Under the pieces are notes generated by a model. It was not told the origin of the DNA. It did not search any database and was given only the letters and a program-made list of their open reading frames with translations. This document shows, piece after piece, positions 45,756 to 54,692 of a stretch of 64,000 bases of DNA. How positions within the stretch are numbered: the stretch's first letter is position 1; the number at the start of each line of letters is the position of its first letter. This DNA is from Actinopolymorpha pittospori (GTDB lineage: Bacteria; Actinomycetota; Actinomycetes; Propionibacteriales; Actinopolymorphaceae): NCBI RefSeq assembly GCF_014873875.1, contig NZ_JADBEM010000001.1, positions 10,498,591-10,562,590 of the forward strand, read 5' to 3'. The position numbers and the translations under genes are program-made.

Positions 45756-46578
45756 ACCTCTGACCCAGCCAGACGTCCAGACGCTGCACGCACCCGCGTT
45801 CGCGACCACGGTGTTCACCAAGACCCTGTGGGACAACCGGCGGGTCCTCACGGTCTGGGCACTGGCCACAGGGCTCCTGACGATGATGTACGGCGCCTTC
45901 TATCCGCAACTGTCGGCCGACTCCCTGCCGAGCATGCCGGAGGCGATGGAGGGGTTCGGTCTGGCCGACATGTCCTCCGCCGCGGGGTACCTGCAAGGTG
46001 CGGTGTTCGGACTGTTGGCGCCGTTGTTGCTCGTCTTCTACGGCGCGGCGACCGGCGCCCGCATGATCTCCGCCAACGAGGAGTCCGGCTACCTCGATCT
46101 GTTGCTGGCCCATCCACTGAGCCGCACCCGGCTTCTGCTGCAGCGCTTCGCGGCGCTCACGGTGGGCGCCGTGGTCATCGCCGCGGTGACGCTGCTGGCC
46201 ATGATCGCCATCCGCTCCGGCGCCGAACTCGACAGCATCGGCGTCGGCGACTTCACGGCCCAGGCGATCAACCTGGCGCTGCTGGGCGTCACGTTCGGCG
46301 CGCTGGGCACCGGCATCGGCGCGGCCACCGGCCAGGGGCGAGCCGTCGTGTTCGGCACGACCGCGGGCATCGGGGTTCTGGCGTACGCGGTCAACGGCTT
46401 CGCACCCCAGATCCACGCGGAGTGGCTGCGGTACCTGAGTCCCTTCCACTACTACATCGGCGGCGAGCCGTTGAAGAACGGGCTCCAGCTCACCGATGCC
46501 TGTGTCCTGCTGGCCATCTCGGTCATCCTGGTCGCCGCCGGGGCATGGCGCCTGAACCGCCGCGACATCGCCCGCTGA
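45742..46578 (+). CDS. ABC-2 type permease
   Basis: 278 residues from ATG 45742 (CCGAGGAGC ribosome site inside the ATPase gene). It has six predicted helices; ANEESGYLDLLLAHPLSRTR is the conserved amphipathic segment after helix 2. It forms an exporter with the ATPase, probably for a lipophilic compound or antibiotic, controlled by the divergent regulator. Confidence 0.9.
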   Translation: MSRAKPLTQPDVQTLHAPAFATTVFTKTLWDNRRVLTVWALATGLLTMMYGAFYPQLSADSLPSMPEAMEGFGLADMSSAAGYLQGAVFGLLAPLLLVFYGAATGARMISANEESGYLDLLLAHPLSRTRLLLQRFAALTVGAVVIAAVTLLAMIAIRSGAELDSIGVGDFTAQAINLALLGVTFGALGTGIGAATGQGRAVVFGTTAGIGVLAYAVNGFAPQIHAEWLRYLSPFHYYIGGEPLKNGLQLTDACVLLAISVILVAAGAWRLNRRDIAR

Positions 46579-46693
46579 GTTGGCGATCCAGCCACGGTCG
46601 GGTCGGTCCTGGTGCTAGGAACGAACGTACGAGGGGACGGCGGCCCGGGCGATGCCCACCGCCGCGGAAGACTGATCGGGCTGGAGGAGCGAG

Positions 46694-47089
46694 ATGACCG
46701 CTGTCGGCGTGCGTGGAATCGACAACGTGCTGTTCACCGTCGGGGATCTGGACACCGCTGTCGAGTTCTACGCCGGTCGGCTCGGTCTACCGTTGACGTT
46801 CCGGATCGACGAGGCGGGCGTCGCGCTGTTCCGGATCGGCGCGGAGGCACCCGGTCTGCTCCTACGACGGGGGCCGATCACCTGGACGACGCAGGGCGCG
46901 CCGCGGGTGTGGCTGGAGGTCGGTGACGCTCGGGCGACCGCGGCCGCCCTCGGCAGTGCCGGCGTGAAGGTATTGGCCGACCCGTTCCAGGTGGCGACCG
47001 GATGGACGGTCGAGGTCGCCGACCCGTGGGGCAACGTGATCGGCTTCACCGACTACACGAGGATGCCGGAGCGGGGCCGCCCCGCCTGA
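46694..47089 (+). CDS. VOC (glyoxalase-fold) protein
   Basis: 131 residues, GAGCGAG ribosome site. Two beta-alpha-beta-beta-beta modules: IDNVLFTVGDLDTAVEFYAG and the end VADPWGNVIGFTDYT. The family includes lyases, dioxygenases and bleomycin-type binding proteins. The function cannot be set. Confidence 0.85.
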   Translation: MTAVGVRGIDNVLFTVGDLDTAVEFYAGRLGLPLTFRIDEAGVALFRIGAEAPGLLLRRGPITWTTQGAPRVWLEVGDARATAAALGSAGVKVLADPFQVATGWTVEVADPWGNVIGFTDYTRMPERGRPA

Positions 47090-47272
47090 TCGCCGCCTCG
47101 TCGTTCCGGTCAGTTCCGTCAGTCAGTCTCGGGTTCGAACCAGCCCACGTGAGTCACTTCGTCGCAAGCGGACCTGCCCGTTCGACTGACGGGTCACGAA
47201 CGGCCGCGCTCATCGTAGGCAGTTCTCGAAGTGTCTGGATCAGGACGCGCAGCCCTGGGAATGTCTTCCAAA

Positions 47273-47281
47273 TATCAGATA
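47273..47281. promoter_or_regulatory. short palindrome TATC-A-GATA
   Basis: In the 239-base interval before the acid-sugar operon, about 50 bases upstream of its first start. It shares the core ATCAGAT with the palindrome at 24166-24180. Weak evidence for a GntR-type site. Confidence 0.35.
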
Positions 47282-47328
47282 CGTTGTCCACATCATGCAT
47301 GGCTGGCTCAACCTGGACGGGGTGGCGC

Positions 47329-48519
47329 GTGCGCATCGTGGAGGTCCGAACGTGTGTGCTCCGGCTCTCCACCACCGACGTCTACCTGGGCCCACTGACC
47401 AACGGCCAGCAGCTACGAGACGAGGACGGCTACGTCGTCCGGGCGCCGTGGCGCAGCCTGTACTCCGCTCGCAACGAGACCGTACTGGTCCGGCTGCGCA
47501 CCGATGACGGCTCCGTTGGCTGGGGAGAGGCGCTCGCACCGGTCGGACCAGAGGTCGTGGCGACCGCCATCGACCAGCTGCTCGCTCCGCAGTTGCTAGG
47601 TCGCGATCCACGCCGGGTCCGGCCCGCATGGTCGGAGCTACGCGACCTCATGCGCGAACGCGGCCACCTCGTCGGGCATCAAGCCGACGCCCTCGCCGCG
47701 GTCGACATCGCGCTGTGGGACCTCGCCGGGAAGGTCCACCAGGCTCCCCTCGCGGACCTGCTCGGCGGCGCGTTCCGTACCGCGGTCCCGACCTACGTCT
47801 CCGGGCTGCCGAAGCCGACCGACACCGAACGCGCCGAACTCGCGGAGCGCTGGGCGAAGGACGGCGCCACAGCGATGAAGCTCCATCTCGGTCAGGGCGT
47901 CGAGGCCGACCTGGCGACCTTCGACGCGGTCGCCGCGGCGGCCCCCGCCGCTCGGATCGCCGTGGACGCTCACTGGGCCTACAGCAAACCTGAGGCGCTG
48001 CGCCTGGGTCAGGGGCTCGACGCGCGCGGCGCGCTGTTCCTCGAAGCGCCGGTCGCCCCCGAGGACGTGCGCGGTCACGCCGACCTCGCCGCCCGGTTGG
48101 TCACTCCGGTCGCCGTCGGGGAGTCACTGCGAAACCGCTACGAGTTCCTCGCCTGGATGAGCGAGGGCGCTCTCGGCCTCGTCCAACCCGACGTCGCCCG
48201 CACCGGGGTCACCGAGGCGATGGTGATCGCCGAGCTGGCCGCCGCCCACCACCTTCCGGTCGCGCCGCACCACTCGGTGGGGCTCGGGATCGCGATCGCG
48301 GCAGGCATTCACCTCGCCGCGGCGGTGGACAACCTGCTTGCCCTCGAATACCAGCCGACACCCTTTTCCGTGGCGCAACGGATCCTTCGGACGCCCTTGC
48401 GTGCCGACGCCTCGGTCCTGCACCTGCCCAACGGGCACGGGCTGGGCGTGGACGTCGACGAGGACTTCGTTGTGAGGAACGCCGTCCGCCAGCACACCGT
48501 GAAGGAGAACGAGACGTGA
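47329..48519 (+). CDS. enolase-superfamily acid-sugar dehydratase (MR subgroup)
   Basis: About 396 residues from GTG 47329; ATG 47299 and GTG 47338 are alternatives. The capping domain is followed by the barrel, with KLHLGQG (catalytic Lys), metal ligands in IAVDAHW, LEAPV and VGESL, and the His in VAPHHSVG. It dehydrates an aldonic or uronic-derived acid sugar to a 2-keto-3-deoxy acid. It is coupled (GTGA overlap) to an aldolase, then an SDR: a keto-deoxy acid route. It is a paralogue of the enzyme at 51660; both share the stretch LMRERGHLVGHQADALAAVD. Confidence 0.88.
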   Translation: MRIVEVRTCVLRLSTTDVYLGPLTNGQQLRDEDGYVVRAPWRSLYSARNETVLVRLRTDDGSVGWGEALAPVGPEVVATAIDQLLAPQLLGRDPRRVRPAWSELRDLMRERGHLVGHQADALAAVDIALWDLAGKVHQAPLADLLGGAFRTAVPTYVSGLPKPTDTERAELAERWAKDGATAMKLHLGQGVEADLATFDAVAAAAPAARIAVDAHWAYSKPEALRLGQGLDARGALFLEAPVAPEDVRGHADLAARLVTPVAVGESLRNRYEFLAWMSEGALGLVQPDVARTGVTEAMVIAELAAAHHLPVAPHHSVGLGIAIAAGIHLAAAVDNLLALEYQPTPFSVAQRILRTPLRADASVLHLPNGHGLGVDVDEDFVVRNAVRQHTVKENET

Positions 48520-49418
48520 CCGACCTGCGTGGCCTGGTGCCGATCCTCGCGACGCCGTTCGACCAGCGCGGCGCGCTCGACGTGGGATCCCTTCGCCGGC
48601 TGGTGGAGTTCGTCTGCGCCGCGCGCGTCGACGGCATCGCGACGTTCGGTATGGCCAGTGAGGGGTTCGCCCTCACCGGGCCCGAACGCGAGACGGTGCT
48701 CGCGACCATCACCGACGTCGCGGACCCTGACCTCCTGGTCGTCGCGGGCGTCAACGCGACGAGTACGGCGACGGCGCTGGAACAGGCAGCGGCGGCCCGC
48801 GACGGTGGCGCGGATGCCTTGATGGTGCTGCCGCCGTACCTCGTGAAGCCGAGCGCCGCGCAGATCGTCGACTTCTACGGCAGTGTCGCCCAGGGGTCCG
48901 GCCTGCCCGTCATGGTGCAGGACGCGCCGAACGCCACGGCGGTGACGATGCCCACTGCGCTGATCGTGGAGTTGAGCAAGCTCGACGGTGTGACCTCGGT
49001 GAAGGTGGAGGCGCCACCGACCGCGCCGAAGGTGGCGGCCGTGGCCGAGGCCGTCGAAGCCGGGTTCGCCGTACTCGGGGGGCAGAACGCGTTCTTCCTG
49101 CTGGAGGAGTACGCCGCGGGAGCGGTCGGCACGATGCCCGCGTGTGAGTTCGTGGATCCGCTGCGGGAGGTCCTGGACCTGTGGACCGGTGGCGATCGTG
49201 CCTCGGCGCGTTCGGCGTTCACTCGGCTGCTGCCGCTGATCAGGTTCGGCATGCAGGGCCCCCTTGCCTGGGCGGTGCACAAGGAGGTGCTGGTCCAGCG
49301 TGGGGTGATCCAGACGGCTGTCGTGCGGGCGCCGGCCGCTCCCCTGGACTCGAGGACGTCGCGGTTCCTGAGCGACATCCTCACCGATCTGCGGCTCCCG
49401 GCGTTCCAGGCATCATGA
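48516..49418 (+). CDS. DapA/KDG-aldolase family protein
   Basis: 300 residues, overlapping the previous gene by four bases. It is a TIM barrel with the Schiff-base Lys likely in TSVKVEAPP and the substrate loop FGMASEGFAL. The usual catalytic Tyr in the YNxP motif is replaced (VQDAPN), so chemistry may differ from lysine-pathway DapA. The context suggests cleavage of a 2-keto-3-deoxy acid made by the preceding dehydratase. Confidence 0.87.
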   Translation: MTDLRGLVPILATPFDQRGALDVGSLRRLVEFVCAARVDGIATFGMASEGFALTGPERETVLATITDVADPDLLVVAGVNATSTATALEQAAAARDGGADALMVLPPYLVKPSAAQIVDFYGSVAQGSGLPVMVQDAPNATAVTMPTALIVELSKLDGVTSVKVEAPPTAPKVAAVAEAVEAGFAVLGGQNAFFLLEEYAAGAVGTMPACEFVDPLREVLDLWTGGDRASARSAFTRLLPLIRFGMQGPLAWAVHKEVLVQRGVIQTAVVRAPAAPLDSRTSRFLSDILTDLRLPAFQAS

Positions 49419-50152
49419 GCCGCGGTGTCCTTCTGGTCGGTAGCTCCTCACCGATCGGTCGCGCCGTCGGCCGCGCCTTCGCCACCGCCGGTGACCGGGT
49501 GGTCGGCACCGCGCTCGAACCCGTCGACGACGGTGTCTTCGAGACCTCCGTCGTGTGTGACTGTTCGACGACAGAAGGCGCGGAGGCCGTCGTCGCGACG
49601 GCCATGGAGGTGCTGGGCCGGCTGGATGTCGTGGTGACGGCGGCGGCCAGAATGCCCGCCGCCGCGCTGTCCTCGATCACCGACGAGCAGTGGGCTGCGA
49701 CGTTCGACGCGGTCCTCGGTACGGCCTACCGGGTGGTGCGGGCCGCGCTTCCGCAGCTGCACGAGGGGGCGGCGATCGTGGCGGTGAGCTCGATCAACGC
49801 CTCCCGTACGGCGCCGGGTTTCCCCGCGTACGCGGCGTCGAAGGCGGGGTTGGAGGGACTCGTGCGCCAGCTCGCGCTGGAGTACGGACCGGTGGGAATC
49901 CGGGTGAACGCGGTGGCTCCCGGGCTCATCGGGGGTCACAGTTTCGAGGGGGCCGCGGAGGGCTATCCCCTGGGCCGGACGGGCACGCCTGAGGAGGTCG
50001 CCGCGGCGGTGCGGTTCCTCGCCTCGCCGGAGTCGTCGTTCATCACCGGAGTGGTGCTGCCCGTGGACGGTGGTCTGTCGATCGCTTCCCCGGCGGCCTT
50101 CCTCCGACCGGACCTTCGTCGCCGTTTCCTTCCGGTCGCGGGCCGGGACTGA
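49415..50152 (+). CDS. short-chain dehydrogenase/reductase
   Basis: 245 residues from ATG 49415, overlapping the aldolase stop (ATGA). Cofactor loop VGSSSPIGRAVG, catalytic SSINA and YAASKAG, and the end ITGVVLPVDGGLS. The N-terminal glycine motif is unusual (GSSSPIG instead of GxxxGIG). Likely oxidises or reduces a sugar acid or keto acid intermediate of the same pathway. Confidence 0.88.
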   Translation: MSRGVLLVGSSSPIGRAVGRAFATAGDRVVGTALEPVDDGVFETSVVCDCSTTEGAEAVVATAMEVLGRLDVVVTAAARMPAAALSSITDEQWAATFDAVLGTAYRVVRAALPQLHEGAAIVAVSSINASRTAPGFPAYAASKAGLEGLVRQLALEYGPVGIRVNAVAPGLIGGHSFEGAAEGYPLGRTGTPEEVAAAVRFLASPESSFITGVVLPVDGGLSIASPAAFLRPDLRRRFLPVAGRD

Positions 50153-50799
50153 TGTCGCGGCTCGGGACCGGTGGGCCGTACCGGCAGCTTTATCGCCTGC
50201 TCGAGTGGGCGGGTCGGCTGGCCGGCCTGAACGTGGTGTGGCTGCTCGGTGTGCTCGCCGGGTTCGTCCTCGGCGGGCTGGCACCAGCGACCGTGGCCGC
50301 GGCAGCGGTCGTCCGCGCTCACCTGGTCGGCCAACCGGTGCCGTTGTGGTCGGGGTTCTGGCGGTACTGGCGCGCCGAGCTGCGTCGTTCGCAGGTGCGC
50401 CTGGGTATCCCGATCCTGACGGTGTGGGTGATCGTCTTCTACGTCCTGGCGGCCAGGCACTCCCCGCTCGGGATCGGGCTGGGTGTCGTCGGCGTCGGCT
50501 ATCTCGCCACGCTGGTCCACCTGCCCGGCGTCCTCGCCCACGTCGAGCTGTCGGCCCAGGATGCCTGGCTGGTGACCCTGCACGTGGCGTGGAGCCGCCC
50601 GCTGGGCACGCTCGCCCTCGCCGCGGGAACGATCCTCGCCGTGACCGCGGTGGTGTTCTGGGTTCCGGCCGCTCTGCCCTTCGCGTTCCCGTCGGTTCCG
50701 TTGGCGGTCGCCACCTGGCTGGGTCTGCGGTCCCCGGTGCTCGCGGGTGGCCGCGGCGAGGGCGGGGGCACGGTCACGGGCGTTGGGCGGCGAGGCTGA
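50152..50799 (+). CDS. YesL-like (DUF624) membrane protein
   Basis: 215 residues starting on the last base of the SDR stop (TGATG). About five helices; LEWAGRLAGLNVVWLLGVLAG is cut short here as LEWAGRLAGLNVVW and matches YesL proteins, which sit in pectin and oligosaccharide loci. Role unknown, possibly assisting an ABC importer. Its end overlaps the convergent IclR gene by 26 bases. Confidence 0.82.
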   Translation: MSRLGTGGPYRQLYRLLEWAGRLAGLNVVWLLGVLAGFVLGGLAPATVAAAAVVRAHLVGQPVPLWSGFWRYWRAELRRSQVRLGIPILTVWVIVFYVLAARHSPLGIGLGVVGVGYLATLVHLPGVLAHVELSAQDAWLVTLHVAWSRPLGTLALAAGTILAVTAVVFWVPAALPFAFPSVPLAVATWLGLRSPVLAGGRGEGGGTVTGVGRRG

Positions 50800-51586
50800 T
50801 CCCGCTGTAGCCGAGGGCGGTGGAGATCTGGTCGGCCTGCTCGATGACCCGGGTGGCGAGCTCGGCCTGCCGGTTGGGCAGGTCGAGTGCCGACAGCGGC
50901 CCGGACACCGACAGCGACGCGAGGACGCGCCCGGACCTGTCCCGCACCGGCGCGGCGACGCAGGCGCGGCCGAACGCCAACTCCTCCACCTCGGTGGCGT
51001 ATCCCCGGCTGCGCACCTCCTCGAGGGCGTCGAGCAACTCCGAGAGCTTCGACACGGTTTTCGGTGTGTATGTCGGGAGGGTCGTGCCGAGCAGGGCCTC
51101 GATCTCGGCCGCTGGCAGTTCGCTCAGCAGCGCCTTGCCGAGCCCGGTCGCGTGCAGCGGGCCACCCTGGCCGACCATGGTGAAGGTCCGCGGCGCCAGG
51201 TGCCCCTCGAAGTGGCACAGGTAGAACAGCCTGGCGCCGTCGCGCTCGGCGACGTTGGCGCCGAGGCCGAGCGCCGCCGCGAGGTTCTGCGCCACCTGCC
51301 GCGCCTGCCGGAACACCGGCGACTGGTTGAGTCCCAGGGAGGACAGTCCGACCACCCGGGGGCCGATCCGGTACAGCCCGGAGCGGGGGTCGTGAGCGAG
51401 GAATCCGTAGGACTCCAGCGCGCCCACCAGCCGGGAGACCGTCGACTGCCCGAGTCCGGTCTCCTCGACGAGTTCGGAGACCCGACGCTCTGGGTGCTCG
51501 GGGGTGAAGGCGTCGAGCAGCGAGAGCGCCCGCTCGACGCTCTGGGTGCCGCCGGGTTCGCGCTCCTTGCCCACGGCTCGGACCAT
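50774..51586 (-). CDS. IclR-family regulator
   Basis: 270 residues. The winged helix is RVSELVEETGLGQSTVSRLV, followed by the effector domain (GKALLSELPA, later LAFGRACVAAPVRDRSGRVL). It lies between two acid-sugar gene groups, the natural local regulator responding to a sugar-acid intermediate. It is read in the same direction as the following dehydratase and transporter genes. Confidence 0.9.
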   Translation of the reverse strand: MVRAVGKEREPGGTQSVERALSLLDAFTPEHPERRVSELVEETGLGQSTVSRLVGALESYGFLAHDPRSGLYRIGPRVVGLSSLGLNQSPVFRQARQVAQNLAAALGLGANVAERDGARLFYLCHFEGHLAPRTFTMVGQGGPLHATGLGKALLSELPAAEIEALLGTTLPTYTPKTVSKLSELLDALEEVRSRGYATEVEELAFGRACVAAPVRDRSGRVLASLSVSGPLSALDLPNRQAELATRVIEQADQISTALGYSGISLAAQRP

Positions 51587-51659
51587 GTGACTTCCTCCGC
51601 TCTGCCTGGGGCGCCCCCGTAAGGACGCCCCAGCTCAACTCTATTCGGCCTGCTCGGGG

Positions 51660-52808
51660 CTACCCGGCGGCCGCGAGGGCGCGCACCCTCTCCTCGTCGA
51701 CGATCACGCCGAGGCCAGGTCCCTCCGGCAGCAGCAGCCGGTCCGGCTCGGCGAGGATGGGCTCGGCCAGCATGGTGTTGGCCAGCGCCACCGTCGCGGG
51801 GCCGTACTCGAAGAACGGGGCGTTCTCGGCGGCCGCGGCGACGTGCAGCCCGGCCGCGAGCGCCAGCCCCAACGCGGCGGAGTGGTGCGGGAGGATCGGG
51901 CGGTAGGCGGTGTTGACGAGGGTCGCGATCGCGTCCCCCTCGGTGATGCCGGTACGTCCGATGTCAGGCTGGACGATGTCGAGTGCGGCGCTAGCGAGCC
52001 ACTCGCTGACCTCGAACCGGTTGCGGAACGCCTCGCCACCGGCGATGGGCAGGTCCAGTCCGGCGGCGAGTTCGGCGTGACCGCGCAGGTACTCCGCGGG
52101 GAGTGCCGATTCGAGGAACCAGGCGCCGCGCGCCTGGAGTTCGCGGCCGAGGCGGAGCGCGTCGGGGAGGTCGTACACGCAGTGCACGTCGACGGCGATC
52201 TCGGCCTCGGGTGCCGCCCGGTGTGCCGTGTCGAAGCTCGCGAGGTCGGCCCGCACGCCGTTGCCGAGGTGCAGCTTGAAGCGGCGCGCTCCGCCGTCCC
52301 ACAGGGTGCGGATCGACGTGGCTCGTTCGGCGTCGGTGGCGCCCGCGACGCTGGTCACATAGCTCGGGATCGCCCGCCGGTACGCGCCGCCCAGCAGGGT
52401 CGCGACGGGCAGTCCGCTCGCCTGCCCGAGCAGGTCCCACAAGGCGATGTCCACCGCGGCCAGGGCGTCTGCCTGGTGGCCGACGAGGTGTCCACGCTCA
52501 CGCATCAGCTCGCCGAGCCGATGCCGCAGCGGTTTCACGCCGGCGGCGTCGGCTCCCACCAGCGCGGGTGTGAGCAGGTCCTCCACGATCGCGCCCGGGA
52601 CGCGGGGCGCGACCGGCGCGAGCCCTTCTCCCCAGCCGACGTGTCCGTCCTCGCTGGTGATCCGGACGAACAGCGTCTCCCGCCCGGCCGCGTAGATCGT
52701 CGGCCTGTTCTGCGCCACGACGTAGGCGGATCGGCCCGGGCTCGCTTCGCCGGCCGCGTCGAGCCGGAGCGGAAACACCTCGACGGAAGCGATGACGATC
52801 GGTTTCAT
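51660..52808 (-). CDS. enolase-superfamily acid-sugar dehydratase (second)
   Basis: 382 residues from ATG 52808 (GAAGAAGGG ribosome site). Catalytic FKLHLGNG, metal ligands in IAVDVHC, LESAL and GGEAF, and His in LPHHSAALG. It is a diverged paralogue of the enzyme at 47329, sharing the same 20-residue stretch and gene family but with different substrate loops. It follows the transporter genes on the same strand (40 bases), so it probably processes what they import. Confidence 0.88.
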   Translation of the reverse strand: MKPIVIASVEVFPLRLDAAGEASPGRSAYVVAQNRPTIYAAGRETLFVRITSEDGHVGWGEGLAPVAPRVPGAIVEDLLTPALVGADAAGVKPLRHRLGELMRERGHLVGHQADALAAVDIALWDLLGQASGLPVATLLGGAYRRAIPSYVTSVAGATDAERATSIRTLWDGGARRFKLHLGNGVRADLASFDTAHRAAPEAEIAVDVHCVYDLPDALRLGRELQARGAWFLESALPAEYLRGHAELAAGLDLPIAGGEAFRNRFEVSEWLASAALDIVQPDIGRTGITEGDAIATLVNTAYRPILPHHSAALGLALAAGLHVAAAAENAPFFEYGPATVALANTMLAEPILAEPDRLLLPEGPGLGVIVDEERVRALAAAG

Positions 52809-52848
52809 GAACCCTTCTTCCCAGCTGGGTGGACGGCGGGCCGGGTGG

Positions 52849-53757
52849 TCAGGACTTGACCGCACCGGCGATCCCTTCGACGAAGGTGCGTTGGAGGAGC
52901 AGGAACACGGTGACGATGGGCAGCAGGCTGATGCAGGCGGCCGCGGCCAGGCCGGTCCAGTCCGCGGTGTACTGCCCGAAGAAGCTGTACATGCCCACGC
53001 CGAGGGTGCGCAGGTCGGGCCGCCCGAGTGTGAACACCAACGGCACCATGAACGCGTTCCACGCCGAGATGAAGGTGAACAACGTGACTGTCCCGATGAT
53101 GGGCTTGGCCAGGGGCAGCATCACCTGCCAGAAGATCCGGACGTAGCCGGCGCCGTCGATGCGGGCCGCGTCCTCCAGTTCCTGGGGCAGGCCGGCGAAG
53201 TACCCCATGAACAACAGGATCTGGACGACGTGTGCTGGTCCGGCCGCCGCCAGGACGGCACCGATCAGCCCGTTGTTGAGTCCGAGCGCGTCGACCAGTT
53301 TGAAGACCGGGATGATCGTGTAGCCGTGGGGGATGAACATGGTGGCGAGCAGCACCCCGACCACGATCCTCTTCCCCGGCATCTGGCCGCGCCCGAGCGC
53401 GTAGCCGGCGGTCGCGGAGACGAACACCACGACCACGACGACGGCGGCGGAGAAGACCACGGTGTTCATGGTGTACGCGCCGAAGTTCGCGACCTGCCAG
53501 GCCCGGGTGAAGTTGTCGAGGGTGACCTCCTGTGGCAGCACCGAGATGCCGCCGAGCAGCATCTCCCGCTGGGACTTGAAGGCGCTGGAGACCACCCAGA
53601 CGAAGGGGTAGATCCACACCAGTGAGAACGGCACCAGGAACAGGTGCCACAGGGAGACCCGGTGCCGGGCCAGCCGGCGCGCCGGGCCGGGTCGGGTGTG
53701 GTCGGGTGCACCGGGGGTGAGGTCGACGTTGCGGTCCCGGGTCGTCGTCATGGCCAT
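52849..53757 (-). CDS. sugar ABC permease, MalG type
   Basis: 302 residues from ATG 53757, overlapping the previous stop (ATGA). First helix LWHLFLVPFSLVWIYPFVW; EAA loop ELEDAARIDGAGYVRIFWQV. Second inner-membrane subunit of a family-1 sugar importer. No ATPase gene is present; such systems commonly share a distant MsiK-type ATPase. Confidence 0.92.
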   Translation of the reverse strand: MAMTTTRDRNVDLTPGAPDHTRPGPARRLARHRVSLWHLFLVPFSLVWIYPFVWVVSSAFKSQREMLLGGISVLPQEVTLDNFTRAWQVANFGAYTMNTVVFSAAVVVVVVFVSATAGYALGRGQMPGKRIVVGVLLATMFIPHGYTIIPVFKLVDALGLNNGLIGAVLAAAGPAHVVQILLFMGYFAGLPQELEDAARIDGAGYVRIFWQVMLPLAKPIIGTVTLFTFISAWNAFMVPLVFTLGRPDLRTLGVGMYSFFGQYTADWTGLAAAACISLLPIVTVFLLLQRTFVEGIAGAVKS

Positions 53758-54692
53758 CACGCGTTCCCCTTGATGTATCGACGCTTCAGCAGGGGCGCCT
53801 GCAGGAGTGTCAGCAGGAGCGTGAACATCCCGAACACCACACCGGCCGCGCAGGCGAAGCCGTAGCGGGGCGCGGACATCTGCGGGTCGAAGGCGTACCG
53901 GTAGATGTAGGTCGCCACGACGTCGGTGCCGTAGTTGGGGCCACCCTTGGTGGTCGCCTGGATCAGGTCGAACGGGTTCATGCTCGACTGGAACGTCAAC
54001 AACAAGATGACGATGGCGATCGGTACGAGCATGGGCACCGTGATGTGGAGGAGGACCTGCCGGGCGGAGGCACCGTCCACCCGGGCGGCCTCGTAGACGT
54101 CTGGTGGGATCGTCTGCAGGGCAGCCAGCCAGTAGATCAGGGTGACCCCGAAGCCCTTCCACAGGTCGATGACGAGGACGCTCGCCAGCGCGGTCCGGTC
54201 CGAGCCGAGGAAGTTGATCGGCTGGTTGATCAGCCCGATCCTGGCCAGCACCTCGTTGACGAAGCCGCCCGAGGGGTCGAGCATCACCGCGAACACGATG
54301 CCGACCACGGCGGTCGTGGTCACCACGGGCAGGAACATGAAGAGCCGGTAGAGGTTGCGGCCGCGCAGCCGCGGGTTGTTGAGCAGGATCGCGAACAGCA
54401 GCGTCAACGGCATCTGGACGAAGATCGCGACCAGGGAGAAGACGAAGGAGTTCTTGAACGCGTTCCAGAACGCCTGGTTGGTCAGGACCTCGGTGAAGTT
54501 GGCCAGGCCGACCCAGTTCGTCGGCGGGCCGAGACCGTCCCAGTCGAAGAACGCGTACCACCAGCTCGCCAGCATGGGCCACAGGGTGAAGCCGACGAAC
54601 AGGATCGTCATCGGCGCCAGGAAGAGGTAGTGCCAGCGGTGCTGGGCGATCCGGGTCGCCAGGCGCGCCCCGGTGGGGTTCGTCGTGCTCAC
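53757..54692 (-). CDS. sugar ABC permease, MalF type
   Basis: 311 residues from GTG 54692, overlapping the binding-protein stop by four bases. First helix YLFLAPMTILFVGFTLWP; EAA loop VYEAARVDGASARQVLLHI. Partner of the MalG-type subunit. Confidence 0.92.
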   Translation of the reverse strand: MSTTNPTGARLATRIAQHRWHYLFLAPMTILFVGFTLWPMLASWWYAFFDWDGLGPPTNWVGLANFTEVLTNQAFWNAFKNSFVFSLVAIFVQMPLTLLFAILLNNPRLRGRNLYRLFMFLPVVTTTAVVGIVFAVMLDPSGGFVNEVLARIGLINQPINFLGSDRTALASVLVIDLWKGFGVTLIYWLAALQTIPPDVYEAARVDGASARQVLLHITVPMLVPIAIVILLLTFQSSMNPFDLIQATTKGGPNYGTDVVATYIYRYAFDPQMSAPRYGFACAAGVVFGMFTLLLTLLQAPLLKRRYIKGNA

